Of a stretch of 64,000 bases of DNA, positions 1-8,127 are shown piece by piece. The DNA is taken from the NCBI RefSeq assembly GCF_042680805.1, contig NZ_JBHUEM010000055.1, positions 1 to 64,000 of the forward strand, read 5' to 3'. Every line of letters begins with the position of its first letter. The first letter of the stretch is position 1. The stretch comes from Bacillus_CJ salitolerans. Its GTDB lineage: Bacteria > Bacillota > Bacilli > Bacillales > SA4. Position numbers and translations under genes: made by a program. The notes below the pieces were generated by a model that was not told where the DNA came from, made no database searches, and saw nothing but the letters and a program-made list of their open reading frames with translations.

Positions 1-111
1 GTATTTGTGTATCTTGCCCCTCCCCCCATAATGGGAGTTAACACTCAATAAGTGGCTCACTTTTGAAGTGATCACTCTGGCTCAATATAATGTTGACAAA
101 AACAGCTTTCT

Positions 112-160
112 CTAATTGTATTAACGAGAGCTAATCTTCAAGAAGGAGATTGGCTTTTTT
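112..160 (+). repeat. Array repeat, divergent copy with terminator hairpin
   Basis: A divergent core (ATTAACGAGAGC, 120-131) is followed by the hairpin AGCTAATCT / AGATTGGCT (129-155) and a T-run. This is the same order (core, hairpin, Ts) as the other array repeats between 600 and 14360. It probably terminates a gene lying upstream of the window. Confidence 0.5.
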
Positions 161-258
161 CTTAAAGTTAAACAAGCCTTGGTATAACTCTTACTATATT
201 TGAAACGGAAAAAGGAATTTATTCGTCTAAATGAAAAAGGTAGTTAGGAGGGGGATCT

Positions 259-618
259 ATGAAAAAAATTAGTTTGGTCTTATCTATAGTTCTATTATCA
301 ATTGGTTTAATTGGTTGCCAGCAGAATAGTGAAAGTTTAGAAAAGGTAACTATTGATCCAATGGGGAGCAATTCCGAAACATTAGTTATCGAGGATGCTA
401 AAACAATTGAAATAATTAAAGAAGCAGTAGGAAAAGCAGAAAAACAACCGGGTATTGTCGATATGGCTGACCCTGAATATAAAATTGAAATTGGAGAGGA
501 AACGTATTTCCTTTGGATTGATGTAAAGTCTGGAACAATTATGAATACAGAGGATACACATACCATTTACTCTTTATCGAATAACTCAATCAAACAAGTG
601 AATGAGTTATTGAAGTAA
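259..618 (+). CDS. Small lipoprotein, YhfM-like
   Basis: A 119-residue protein with a lipoprotein signal peptide: MKK start, hydrophobic stretch, then a lipobox ending IGLIGC with Cys20 as the lipidated residue. It should be anchored outside the cytoplasmic membrane. The body contains an alternating strand/helix pattern (DAKTIEIIKEAVGKAE, then a YFLWID strand) that resembles the YhfM-like domain of Bacillus, which has no known function. A strong ribosome site (TAGGAGGGGG) precedes the ATG. The stop codon lies inside the core of the following array repeat. The similar N-terminal domain of the secreted protein at 12883 suggests a related fold. Lipoprotein call is firm; the family call is from memory. 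Confidence 0.75.
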   Translation: MKKISLVLSIVLLSIGLIGCQQNSESLEKVTIDPMGSNSETLVIEDAKTIEIIKEAVGKAEKQPGIVDMADPEYKIEIGEETYFLWIDVKSGTIMNTEDTHTIYSLSNNSIKQVNELLK

Positions 619-640
619 CGGGTGCATTTAGTAAGACCAC
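612..640 (+). repeat. Array repeat core, copy 1
   Basis: TAACGGGTGC at 616-625 directly overlaps the stop codon of the preceding lipoprotein gene. No clear hairpin follows, so this copy looks truncated to its core. Confidence 0.6.
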
Positions 641-752
641 AAAGATAATAAAATCTTTTAAGGGGCACCACCAGCAAAAAGCGGAAAAAAAATAAAACCG
701 TGGAAAGATTCGTTTTTATTTTTGTCCAATTCTGACGTATAAGATTTAATAT

Positions 753-1073
753 TTATTCCTCTAAAATTTCAATTTTTTCAGCGTATCCATAGGCAATCTC
801 AGAAGGTTTTTCTATTCCATCATACCAAATTTTTACTTTCTGTCCTTTTCTTAGTTTTTGAAATACATCATCTTCCACTCTGAAGTACCACATTTTATAT
901 CTATTTTCTATGCCAATCTTTATTATTTTCTCAGTATTATTTGAAATAATAAAATCTTTATCATTAGTCTGAACAAATATATTTGACTTTCTTCTTCTCC
1001 TCTTGGATATAAAGCACCTACGAGACCTTCTAATTGAATATCTATAATAAATTGTTTTTCAATTTATTTACTC
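753..1073 (-). pseudogene. Frameshifted DUF3221-like protein remnant
   Basis: Read on the minus strand, one frame gives about 20 residues (DIQLEGLVGALYPRGEE). A shifted frame then gives about 75 residues to a stop at 753, including MWYFRVEDDVFQKLRKGQ, KVKIWYDGIEKPSEIAYGY and AEKIEILEE. The second half resembles the OB-fold-like end of Bacillus DUF3221 proteins (charged strand, then KVKIWYDG). The start region has no intact ATG and the two halves are in different frames, so I read this as a decayed gene. It is one of the few minus-strand items in the array. Confidence 0.45.
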
Positions 1074-1147
1074 CTTACATAGGATTAGCAACCTAATGCT
1101 ATGAATCACTTATATAAATCGTAAATGGATTATTAGACTCACTTATA

Positions 1148-1309
1148 ATGAGAAGTAACATCCTTTATTCTTGGTATGATGGAGATCCGACCACTCCTCC
1201 GATGTTTTCGTGTGAAATATGTGGTGGACAGATGTATCCTGATTATTATAAAGGGGTACACGGCATAGAATACAAATTATCGGATGTGCTGGATCTAAAA
1301 AAGGACTGA
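1148..1309 (+). CDS. 53-residue protein with a CXXC motif
   Basis: An open frame from ATG 1148 encodes 53 residues with a central CEICGG motif (a CXXC pair) followed by an aromatic/acidic segment QMYPDYYKG. A CXXC pair could bind zinc or be redox active; only one pair is present, so a zinc site would need another chain. No good ribosome site precedes the ATG, so this may be the tail of a lost longer gene. A strong terminator starts at the stop codon, which supports transcription on the plus strand. Function unknown. Confidence 0.45.
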   Translation: MRSNILYSWYDGDPTTPPMFSCEICGGQMYPDYYKGVHGIEYKLSDVLDLKKD

Positions 1310-1340
1310 GTGAGGTGGGTTTCCTCACTCAGTTTTTATT
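1297..1340. terminator. Bidirectional rho-independent terminator
   Basis: Perfect 11-bp stem ACTGAGTGAGG (1305-1315) / CCTCACTCAGT (1323-1333), with an A-run on the left and a T-run on the right. It can end both the small plus-strand gene and the minus-strand gene pair at 1349-3213. Confidence 0.85.
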
Positions 1341-1348
1341 ATAGTATT

Positions 1349-1768
1349 CTATTCATCAGTTTTAAGCAATTGTAATAAATTTGGTTGATAAATGGTATAA
1401 GTAATATCATGGTCAAGATCTTTCCTAATAACAGTTAGAATTTCATTGTTTTTATTAATTAAATGTATTGATTTGTTCTTATTAAGATTAATGGTCAACT
1501 TTGCTTTTACTGGTAATGTATCGAAGGAAACATTACTATCTTCTATAACATTTGCATTGTTAAACCAGGATACAATATCTTGAATACCAGATTGATCAGC
1601 TCCATACATACTTAACTTATTTGCATAAGTCCAATTAACTCTTTTTACATTCTCTACTTTTATTTCTTTATGGATAGTAGTTTCTTTATATTCTAACCAA
1701 ATGAAGAAAACCGTTGAAAGTACAAACAGAATAAGGATAAAATTAAATATTAATTTTTTGTTTATCAT
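1349..1768 (-). CDS. Membrane-anchored hypothetical protein
   Basis: 139 residues. Residues 5-27 form one hydrophobic membrane segment after a short basic N-terminus, so the rest (about 110 residues, mostly beta-strand-like) is probably outside the cell. It follows the secreted protease gene on the same strand after about 110 bases, so the two could be co-transcribed. I do not recognise the family. Confidence 0.65.
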   Translation of the reverse strand: MINKKLIFNFILILFVLSTVFFIWLEYKETTIHKEIKVENVKRVNWTYANKLSMYGADQSGIQDIVSWFNNANVIEDSNVSFDTLPVKAKLTINLNKNKSIHLINKNNEILTVIRKDLDHDITYTIYQPNLLQLLKTDE

Positions 1769-1878
1769 GAAAATCCCTCATCTTGTATAATTAATAATTA
1801 TAAAGGGGCGAATAGTATACCCTTAGCCCCAACCATAATTTTTGAAAATTGTATTGATAACTTTCATATTTTATAAAA

Positions 1879-3213
1879 TTAATTGTATTTATTTCCAATA
1901 TAATATGTTACAACATCTAAAAGACCAAGTTCATTTCGAATATTCTCCCATGGAGAAAACCAAGTTGTGTTGTTATCTGAAGTTCCAGCCACTATAATTC
2001 CATATAGTGTAAATACGTTATCAGAGCCTTCCATATAATCAGTTACAGGTCCACCACTATCCCCACTATAAGTAGCATTTCCATTAGCATTAGGGTCAAT
2101 TGCTTTTACTTGATCATAAGTGACCGTTGAGTCAGGAGTACCATCGTTATTATTGTCTATAAAGAAATCATCGTTTAAATCTACAATCTTAAGAATGTGC
2201 GTTCCACCTTTTTTTCCGTGTACCCTAACAGAGGTACCAACAGGAAATTCAGCTGATGTTGCAGTTTCTCCAATTTGCCAATAGGTATCAGTTATTGGAT
2301 CAACGATATTTGGTGTGATTTGAATTCCAGCACTTGTCTGTAAGAACGCAGCATCAGCATAGTCATAATATTCTTGTTTTACTAATACTTTATCTCCAAT
2401 AAAATGAGCTCCTTCACTTCCTTGATCAACTCTTAAAGTTTGAGGACTATCAGAATCCGGTAATTCAAAACAATGACCTGCTGATACTATTCCCCATACC
2501 CCACTTTTATGCCTAGCCCCAAAACCAATTGAACATTCTTGTACGTATCTTGTATTTGAAGTCATTCTTACTCTAATTTCAGATGCCATTTCAAGAGGGT
2601 TCCATTTTCTTAAATATTCATTTGTTTGTGGGTCGTCACTAAGGGCATGCTGTCGTATTGGCACTTCTTTAGATGTAGATTCGTGAAAAGATACTTTAAC
2701 TTGAAGATTTTTAGGTAAAGTCTCAATAATCTGTTCTATTTTAATATCAGAATTGTATGGAATTGGAGTATGTGTAACTTTAATAGAGTTATTAACTTCA
2801 TCAATTCCTACACTACTTACACTATATTTATTTCCTTCTTTTAAAATTTTGTTAGTAATCATTTTTTTAGCTTTTATTAATTCTTCTAAGGTGTTTGAAG
2901 CCTCTTCAAAGACCACATCATCACTTATTTTCATTAGTTTTTTTAATTCTTGTTGACTCTTTTTTTTGTCTACAAGTATAACGTGTAAAATTTGTTTTTC
3001 ATCTAAGTAAGTCCCTGCAATTTTAATTTTATCTTTATGTTTCTCTGCGACTTCGATAATATTTTTATTATCTTTAATAGATTTCTTTTGTTGTTGCCAA
3101 TCAACATCTACGTCACCATTACCATTTGCAAATGCATAATTGTTACTGCTTATACCGAACAGAAGGCATGTTAAAGAAATTATTGATATTGCTATTTTAG
3201 AAAATTGTTTCAC
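1879..3213 (-). CDS. Secreted trypsin-like serine protease with propeptide
   Basis: 444 residues. Residues 1-30 are a signal peptide. Residues ~40-215 look like an inhibitory/folding propeptide. The S1-type (chymotrypsin/streptogrisin-like) protease domain follows. The catalytic triad is visible: His247 in SAGHC, Asp287 in DYADAAF, Ser386 in GDSGGPV. An Asp/Asn-rich insert around residues 346-361 (DLNDDFFIDNNNDGTPD) resembles a calcium-binding loop. Secreted proteases of this clan are made as zymogens and cleave proteins outside the cell. This is the largest gene in the array region, and it is on the opposite strand to the cassette-like genes. Confidence 0.9.
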   Translation of the reverse strand: MKQFSKIAISIISLTCLLFGISSNNYAFANGNGDVDVDWQQQKKSIKDNKNIIEVAEKHKDKIKIAGTYLDEKQILHVILVDKKKSQQELKKLMKISDDVVFEEASNTLEELIKAKKMITNKILKEGNKYSVSSVGIDEVNNSIKVTHTPIPYNSDIKIEQIIETLPKNLQVKVSFHESTSKEVPIRQHALSDDPQTNEYLRKWNPLEMASEIRVRMTSNTRYVQECSIGFGARHKSGVWGIVSAGHCFELPDSDSPQTLRVDQGSEGAHFIGDKVLVKQEYYDYADAAFLQTSAGIQITPNIVDPITDTYWQIGETATSAEFPVGTSVRVHGKKGGTHILKIVDLNDDFFIDNNNDGTPDSTVTYDQVKAIDPNANGNATYSGDSGGPVTDYMEGSDNVFTLYGIIVAGTSDNNTTWFSPWENIRNELGLLDVVTYYIGNKYN

Positions 3214-3392
3214 GATTTATCCAAACTCCCTTTTCTTTTTATTTGCGAGTTTTATTGTAACATAACAGATTTTCCATTTCTCTGGTAAATAGTTGGAGAA
3301 CAAATGAAAATTCTGTTAATTCGAATAATTATTGAGGTATTTTACAACTTTGTTATTTTGAAAAGCTACTTTTTTTGAAAGGATGGAAACAG

Positions 3393-3541
3393 ATGATTGA
3401 TATGTTAATGAACTATTAACTGTAACTATCCTTGAACGACTTGGAGACAATAAAAAATTCCTTAATACTGCTTATAAATACATGGGTAAAGAAACAAGGA
3501 AGGCTTCTGATGTTATAGAAAAGTTTTGGGGTCGAAATTAA
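3393..3541 (+). pseudogene. Broken small ORF
   Basis: ATG 3393 has a ribosome site (GAAAGGATGG) but stops after nine codons. An alternate frame then continues as LTVTILERLGDNKKFLNTAY and KYMGKETRKASDVIEKFWGR to a stop at 3539. A one- or two-base loss near 3415 would explain the break. The protein would be about 47 residues, basic and helical. Family not recognised. Confidence 0.4.
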
Positions 3542-3612
3542 AGTAAAGGGTAGCGAGAATGGAATTAGAGATTGTGATTAGCTACAGCTAATACTATTTA
3601 TTTTTTTGAACA
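3541..3612 (+). repeat. Array repeat, divergent copy
   Basis: The degenerate core AGTAAAGGGTAGCGAGAATGG is followed by GATTAGCT/AGCTAAT (about 3573-3590) and a T-rich run. It matches the layout of the 6546 copy (GATCAGCTACGGCTGATC). Confidence 0.55.
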
Positions 3613-3676
3613 GTAGCTAGAGTATTCAGAAATAAAAAGATGATAAATTTCGTCTATCTACAAAAGGAGGGTTAAT

Positions 3677-4368
3677 ATGAAAAAAATAGTTTTATGTACA
3701 TTTTTAATCGGACTTTTAGTAGGTTGTTCAGAAAAAACAGAAACAGTGATAAAAGAGGATTGGGAAGTAAGTCCAACGTTTAATATTCCTGTTACATTTG
3801 GTGACGGAACAAAAGGAGAGTATGTTTTGCTAGGTGAGGAAGGAAGAATTGGCTTTTTAGTTGGCTCTGGTAAAGAAGGAGAGGCCGAAGCTCGACCAAT
3901 TATTGCAGGAAAAGGTAATAAATATATGTGGCATTTTTGGGGAGAAAAAGAAGAATTTAAAGGAAAGTTAAAAGTTGTTGGAATTGACGAAAAAGGTGTA
4001 GAACACAAAGTGCTAATTAAAAGTACGGGAATGACTAGTAATGAAAAAGTATGGGAGTATCCAGATGTAGGAGTAAGTCCTAATAATGNNNNNNNNNNGG
4101 GGGAGAAAAAGAAGAATTTAAAGGAAGGTAAATAGTTGTTGGAAATGACGAAAAAGGTGTAGAACACAAAGTGCTAATTAAAAGTACGGGAATGACTAGT
4201 AATGAAAAAGTATGGGAGTATCCAGATGTAGGAGTAAGTCCTAATAATGGAGCTGATACGCACGTTCCATCAGGTATGGAATTTCCGACACCAGGATTAT
4301 GGAAGTTAGAAGTGTATATTGGAGATAAATTATTTGGTGAAGTTGTTGTAAATGTTAAAGAAAGTTAA
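3677..4368 (+). CDS. DUF4871-type lipoprotein, split by an assembly gap
   Basis: An intact lipoprotein (lipobox LLVGC, Cys16) is split by ten Ns at 4089-4098. The sequence after the gap repeats about 150 bases from before it, with several base differences, and then runs on to the true C-terminus (GLWKLEVYIGDKLFGEVVV, stop at 4366). Merging the overlap gives one protein of roughly 175 residues. It contains WEVSPTFNIPVTFGDG and KYMWHFWGEK, typical of Bacillus DUF4871 lipoproteins, whose function is unknown. The ribosome site is AAAGGAGGG. The coordinates given include the artificial duplication. Confidence 0.7.
4089..4098. other. Assembly gap (10 N)
   Basis: Ten Ns. About 150 bases on the left recur on the right with small differences, as expected for overlapping contig ends. 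Confidence 0.95.
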
Positions 4369-4382
4369 ATTCTTATTCTATT

Positions 4383-4466
4383 ATCCAGGGAGCTTCTTAA
4401 ATAGACGAAATGAGGGATCTATCAGCAGCTACTGGTCTCATTTTATTATTTAATAGATGTATTCGA
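4383..4466 (+). repeat. Array repeat copy with hairpin
   Basis: A degenerate core (CCAGGGAGC) is followed by AAATGAG...CTCATTTTATTATT, with an AGCAGCT palindrome in the loop. Overall order matches the copy at 7925. It recurs after the N-run at 4477-4486 as part of the contig overlap. Confidence 0.5.
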
Positions 4467-4476
4467 AAAACACAAA

Positions 4477-4486
4477 NNNNNNNNNN
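4477..4486. other. Assembly gap (10 N)
   Basis: The roughly 100 bases before the gap (4374-4476) recur almost exactly after it (4490-4592), which indicates unmerged contig ends. Confidence 0.95.
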
Positions 4487-4581
4487 TTTATTCTATTATC
4501 CAGGGAGCTTCTTAAATAGACGAAATGAGGGATCTATCAGCAGCTACTGGTCTCATTTTATTATTTAATAGATGTATTCGA
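4487..4581 (+). repeat. Duplicate of the preceding repeat (contig overlap)
   Basis: Near-identical to 4374-4476, including the hairpin. Most likely the same genomic repeat sequenced into both contig ends. Confidence 0.6.
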
Positions 4582-4635
4582 AAAACACAAAGCACCTATT
4601 ATCTATTCGAAAAAATTTAATTAATAGCTTTATCC

Positions 4636-4660
4636 TTATTCAATAAACGGGTGCTTATGT
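4636..4660 (+). repeat. Array repeat core
   Basis: TTATTCAATAAACGGGTGC (4636-4654) is a good match to the core, but no hairpin follows. It lies about 60 bases upstream of the coiled-coil gene. Confidence 0.6.
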
Positions 4661-4745
4661 TTACCAATCTCTTTTATTTCTTACTGTAAATAAACCCTTC
4701 GAATGTTATAATAAATTTATGATTTGTTTGTCAGGGGGAACTTTA

Positions 4746-4915
4746 ATGGAAGAAGTCTTAAAGCAAATTCTTATTGAATTAAAAGAGATGAAGTCCGACA
4801 NNNNNNNNNNGATAGGGCAAGAAAAACTACAGAAAAACCTTATTGAAAGTTTAGGGGCATATACTGAAAAAATTGCTGACCATGTTGATGATAAAACAGA
4901 AGTGCTAAATAAAAG
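4746..4915 (+). other. Contig-end duplicate of the coiled-coil gene
   Basis: The same ribosome site, start and first codons as the gene at 4976, interrupted by Ns at 4801-4810 and 4916-4925. The 4697-4800 stretch recurs at 4927-5030. I treat it as an assembly overlap and not as a second gene. Confidence 0.7.
4801..4810. other. Assembly gap (10 N)
   Basis: Ten Ns inside the duplicated coiled-coil gene; the missing piece is present in the intact copy at 5031-5084. Confidence 0.95.
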
Positions 4916-4925
4916 NNNNNNNNNN
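4916..4925. other. Assembly gap (10 N)
   Basis: Ten Ns followed directly by a restart of the same upstream sequence seen at 4697. Confidence 0.95.
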
Positions 4926-4975
4926 ACTTCGAATGTTATAATAAATTTATGATTTGTTTGTCAGGGGGAACTTTA

Positions 4976-5236
4976 ATGGAAGAAGTCTTAAAGCAAATTC
5001 TTATTGAATTAAAAGAGATGAAGTCCGACATTCATGAAATAAGAGTAGATATTGGTGATCTAAAACAAGGACAAGCTAGACTTGAAATAGGGCAAGAAAA
5101 ACTACAGAAAAACCTTATTGAAAGTTTAGGGGCATATACTGAAAAAATTGCTGACCATGTTGATGATAAAACAGAAGTGCTAAATAAAAGAGTTTATAAA
5201 GTGGAATCAGATATTGAAAGACTTAGCAGGCAGTAA
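4976..5236 (+). CDS. Small coiled-coil protein
   Basis: 86 residues from the ATG that follows the ribosome site CAGGGGGAA; an upstream in-frame ATG lacks one. The whole chain is a heptad-rich amphipathic helix (MEEVLKQILIELKEMKSD, then IHEIRVDIGDLKQGQ and KLQKNLIESLG). It has no membrane segment or cysteines, so it is probably a soluble oligomeric coiled coil in the cytoplasm. Similar short proteins occur across Bacillus without assigned function. Its 3' end (5213-5296) recurs after the N-run at 8613-8622, linked there to a different repeat. Confidence 0.7.
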   Translation: MEEVLKQILIELKEMKSDIHEIRVDIGDLKQGQARLEIGQEKLQKNLIESLGAYTEKIADHVDDKTEVLNKRVYKVESDIERLSRQ

Positions 5237-5287
5237 AAGAAATTAAAAACCTTTACTGTCTTTTTATATTACTTAAATTCAAAAGTA

Positions 5288-5370
5288 TTACTAAACTAAT
5301 GGGTGCTGTGATCCAAGAAGGATTATCGTTTATTTTAGTTGAAGTTATTAAGCTAACGAGCAGTTTTATG
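5288..5370 (+). repeat. Array repeat, GATCC...GGATTATC variant
   Basis: Core CTAATGGGTGC (5296-5306) is followed by the hairpin GATCC AAGAA GGATTATC, then TTGAAGTTATTAAGCTAACGAGCAG. The copy at 13675 has the same order with few changes, so this is a distinct sub-type of the repeat with a second AACGA core at its distal end. Confidence 0.7.
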
Positions 5371-5472
5371 AAATTGTAACTGTTCCTAAGTTAAAGCATT
5401 CATATAAAAATCTAACTTTTCTGAAACCTATCTCTTTATAAAACGTAAAACTTATAAGGGGGTAAAATAAAC

Positions 5473-5928
5473 ATGAAAAGTACTCTTTTTTTATTTTGTA
5501 TAACCTTAATAATGCTCACTGGATGTAATTCGGACGTGAGTAAAGTTGATGAGAGTGCAGTTATAGTTACTTATAACGATAGGAACTTACTTAAAGCCCT
5601 ATCGAATAGGCATTTTACTGTTCAATATATGGAAAATCTTGAAAAATTTATTACAAAAGAAACTGATAACCTTGTAATTCATCATGAATATCTTACACTT
5701 GCTAAAGATGAGGTGAACATTTCTAGATTACACGATGGTAGTTATAAAGTAATAAATAGTGGTTTTAGTGATAAGGTTGGTACTTATACTTGTGAAAAGA
5801 TTGACGTTTATAGCTTTGGTCTTATGGTAAATAATTGTGTGGTTGAAGGAAAAGTAGAATATGAACATAGTTTGTTACCTCTACAAACTAGTGATTTAAT
5901 AAAAATGATGACACTGATGAAAAATTAA
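5473..5928 (+). CDS. Lipoprotein of unknown family
   Basis: 151 residues. Signal peptide with lipobox LTGC (Cys18), so the mature protein should be anchored outside the membrane. The mature part is mixed strand/helix with two cysteines late in the chain (TCEKIDVYSFGLMVNNC) that could form a disulfide. The ribosome site is AAGGGGGTAAA. It is a stand-alone gene between array repeats. I do not recognise the domain. Confidence 0.7.
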   Translation: MKSTLFLFCITLIMLTGCNSDVSKVDESAVIVTYNDRNLLKALSNRHFTVQYMENLEKFITKETDNLVIHHEYLTLAKDEVNISRLHDGSYKVINSGFSDKVGTYTCEKIDVYSFGLMVNNCVVEGKVEYEHSLLPLQTSDLIKMMTLMKN

Positions 5929-5983
5929 TAAATCTATTGAGTAAATTGCAATAAAATTATAATTGACTTTTTGGTGGGGTTGA

Positions 5984-6524
5984 TTGAAGAAGCTTTTTAT
6001 TGTACTAGCCACTATAGCAATTGAAACATTTGTAGGGTGTAATTTGACGATGAACCAAGAATTGTCTAATACAGATCAGGTATCAGAAGAAGATTTCATT
6101 TATCGTTTATATACACTAACCTCAGAATTCAATGAAAATGAACAAGTAAAGATATTTGTCGAGCTTGAATATATTGGTAACAGAGAACAAGTGAGTATCT
6201 ATCAAGCAACTTCATCCTTTTCATTTCCAATGATTGAGAAGACAAGACATTTTAGGGTTGAGTACCCAATGCAGCAACCATTAAGAAGTACAACATTAGT
6301 TAAGAGAGCCACTCATACAGGAGTATTTAGGTGGTGCTGGTGGTTTTAGCTCTGAAGAACATCCTAAATATGTTGAATTTATAAAACGAATCATAGATAA
6401 AGACTTTCCAAGCGGAGAATATATTGTTAACGGAGAAGCTAACTTTTATGTAATAACAGATGATGAAATAAAACAAGAGAAGAACTATGAGTTAAAAACA
6501 GAGATTGGATTCAAGGTTAAATGA
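5984..6524 (+). pseudogene. Frameshifted lipoprotein gene
   Basis: A TTG start after GGTGGGG gives MKKLFIVLATIAIETFVGC, a lipoprotein signal. The frame runs about 110 residues and then breaks near 6329. The next frame continues as LGGAGGFSSEEHPKYVEFIK and ends with EIGFKVK at 6524. Together they form a protein of about 178 residues. A single-base change within the run GTATTTAGGTGGTGC explains the break. It is either a true pseudogene or a base error in this low-quality assembly region. Confidence 0.6.
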
Positions 6525-6545
6525 TCTGTTGGAATACTTTCATTT

Positions 6546-6640
6546 TTATTCAACAAACGGGTGAATTTCTTGAATATCAAATTGTGATCAGCTACGGCTG
6601 ATCATTTTTTATAGGGTCGAATAGTTCAAACGGCTATTAT
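6546..6640 (+). repeat. Array repeat, GATCAGC hairpin variant
   Basis: Core TTCAACAAACGGGTG (6549-6563), then the perfect stem TGATCAGC / GCTGATCA (6585-6604) with a T-run, then AATAGTTCAAAC, which partly mirrors the proximal TTCAAC arm. It follows the broken lipoprotein gene and likely doubles as its terminator. Confidence 0.75.
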
Positions 6641-6690
6641 TGGTAAAGTGCCAATTAAGTGTAGCCTATCCAGTGTTAAAGGATGATGAC

Positions 6691-7044
6691 ATGAGTTTGG
6701 AAATAAAAGACTATGATGCTTCAGGATTTCTAGAAATTGAAGAGCTTCACAATTTGAAATACGAGGGGGATATAGAGTTTCATTTCTACTTGACTCTTAC
6801 AATAGGTAATAAAGGTACTGATAGTGGTGACTTATTTTCAATCTTAGTAATGACACCAATGGCAAATCAAGATTACTCAATTAATAAACATGAAAAGCAC
6901 TATTTAATTAAATATGGTGACAACTGGGAGACTATTTATAATTCACTATCTGAGATAGTAAAAAGTTGTAGTGCAGATTCTTGGGCTGAATCAGTAAGAA
7001 AGTTAAGTAAACACTTTCGTTGGGAGTACGAGGGTATTCGCTAA
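6691..7044 (+). CDS. Imm8-family immunity-like protein
   Basis: 117 residues from ATG 6691, which has AAAGGATG upstream; a TTG 51 bases earlier lacks a ribosome site. The pattern FHFYLTLTIGNKGTDSGD, then LFSILVMTP, then a C-terminal WAESVRKLSKHFRWEYEG fits the immunity protein 8 family, which usually protects against polymorphic toxins. No toxin gene sits beside it. It stands alone between two array repeats, like an orphan immunity cassette. The family call is by motif memory, and binding to any toxin is inference. Confidence 0.65.
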   Translation: MSLEIKDYDASGFLEIEELHNLKYEGDIEFHFYLTLTIGNKGTDSGDLFSILVMTPMANQDYSINKHEKHYLIKYGDNWETIYNSLSEIVKSCSADSWAESVRKLSKHFRWEYEGIR

Positions 7045-7057
7045 AGGTTTTGTCTTA

Positions 7058-7140
7058 TTCAATTAACGGGTGCGAGAATGCAATAACAGTGGTGCTGATC
7101 CATGAAGGATTAGTACCACTTTTTGTTGGAGTAAGGGGGG
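7058..7140 (+). repeat. Array repeat, full copy
   Basis: Proximal arm CTTATTCAATTAACGGGTGCG (core 7064-7073), then AGTGGTGCTGATCC ATGA GGATTAGTACCACT hairpin plus T-run, then distal GTTGGAGTAAG, complementary in part to the proximal CTTATTCAA. The hairpin is shared with the 8705 copy. Confidence 0.8.
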
Positions 7141-7227
7141 AGTATAATTAAAGAAGGATATATCTTCCTATTATAGAATTTATCTAATGTATATAAGACC
7201 GTATCCTTACAAAAAATGGGGGAAGTA

Positions 7228-7842
7228 ATGAGTACACATTTATATTTAACTAGACATGGTGAAACTGTTTGGAACACACAAAAACTAATGCAAGGGTGGA
7301 AGGATTCTCCTTTAACAGACAATGGAATAAAACAAGCGAGTCAACTATCTCAAAGATTATGTAATATTACATTAAGTGCAATTTATTCAAGTACAAGTAA
7401 TAGAGCTGTCCAAACAGCTGAAATAGCTAAAGGGGAGAGAATCCTGGAAGTCATAAAATATGATGATTTAAGAGAAATTTCTTTTGGAAAATGGGAAGGT
7501 AAATCTGCGGAAAATAACGAGAAGGAAAATCCAGAAGAATGGAAGACCTTTTGGGAGGCTCCACATCTGTTTAGAAATGAATCAGTAGAGTCGTTTTTAA
7601 AAGTCCAAGAAAGAATGGTGGATGCAATAAATAAAATCATAAAACAACATCCATTCGAAAATGTTCTAATTGTCACACATTCTATTGCGCTCAAACTACT
7701 GATGGATTACTTTGAAAAAAATGAATTAAAGAATATATGGTCAACTCCAGCAATTCCTTCAACGAGTTTGACTTTGTTAGAAATTAAAAATAATGAGCAC
7801 GAAGTTATATATAAATATGATACTAAACATCTAGAGAGTTAG
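7228..7842 (+). CDS. Histidine phosphatase family protein
   Basis: 204 residues from ATG 7228; GGGGGA lies just upstream, so the earlier in-frame ATG 7216 is less likely. The phosphatase signature TRHGET gives the catalytic His10, and a second His occurs in VTHSIALKLL. This matches the phosphoglycerate-mutase-like/CobC branch, which removes phosphate from small metabolites through a phospho-histidine. The substrate cannot be told. It is a stand-alone cassette-type gene between repeats at 7058 and 7925. Confidence 0.85.
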   Translation: MSTHLYLTRHGETVWNTQKLMQGWKDSPLTDNGIKQASQLSQRLCNITLSAIYSSTSNRAVQTAEIAKGERILEVIKYDDLREISFGKWEGKSAENNEKENPEEWKTFWEAPHLFRNESVESFLKVQERMVDAINKIIKQHPFENVLIVTHSIALKLLMDYFEKNELKNIWSTPAIPSTSLTLLEIKNNEHEVIYKYDTKHLES

Positions 7843-7924
7843 TTCGTTAGTCTTTATAATAAGCGCATTTTTGTTACGAAAAAAAACAATGAACTCTAAA
7901 ATAAAGTACGTGAAATACATCACT

Positions 7925-7994
7925 TAAGTAAATGGTGCACTTCTTGAATAAGCGAAATAAGATCAGCAGCTGCTGATCTTATTTTATTGATGAG
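7925..7994 (+). repeat. Array repeat, GATCAGCAGCTGCTGATC hairpin
   Basis: Core AAGTAAATGGTGC (7926-7938), then AAATAAGATCAGCAG / CTGCTGATCTTATTTT, a perfect stem with almost no loop and trailing Ts. It works well as a terminator for the phosphatase gene. Confidence 0.75.
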
Positions 7995-8127
7995 GAAGGA
8001 AAAGGAATTACTCTTATGGAAGTAAAGGGCAGGATAGTTGAACAAGCGGTTAGCGGTAATTAAGTAGAATATACTTCAAATGATAATGTCAATAAAGACA
8101 TATGTAAGAGGAAGTGGGTGAGTGTTT

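Noticed and set aside
1143..1328. 61-residue minus-strand frame
   Set aside because: It overlaps the terminator and the plus-strand CXXC frame, has no ribosome site and an odd composition.
4171..4368. Separate 65-residue gene
   Set aside because: It is the C-terminal part of the DUF4871 lipoprotein repeated across an assembly gap.
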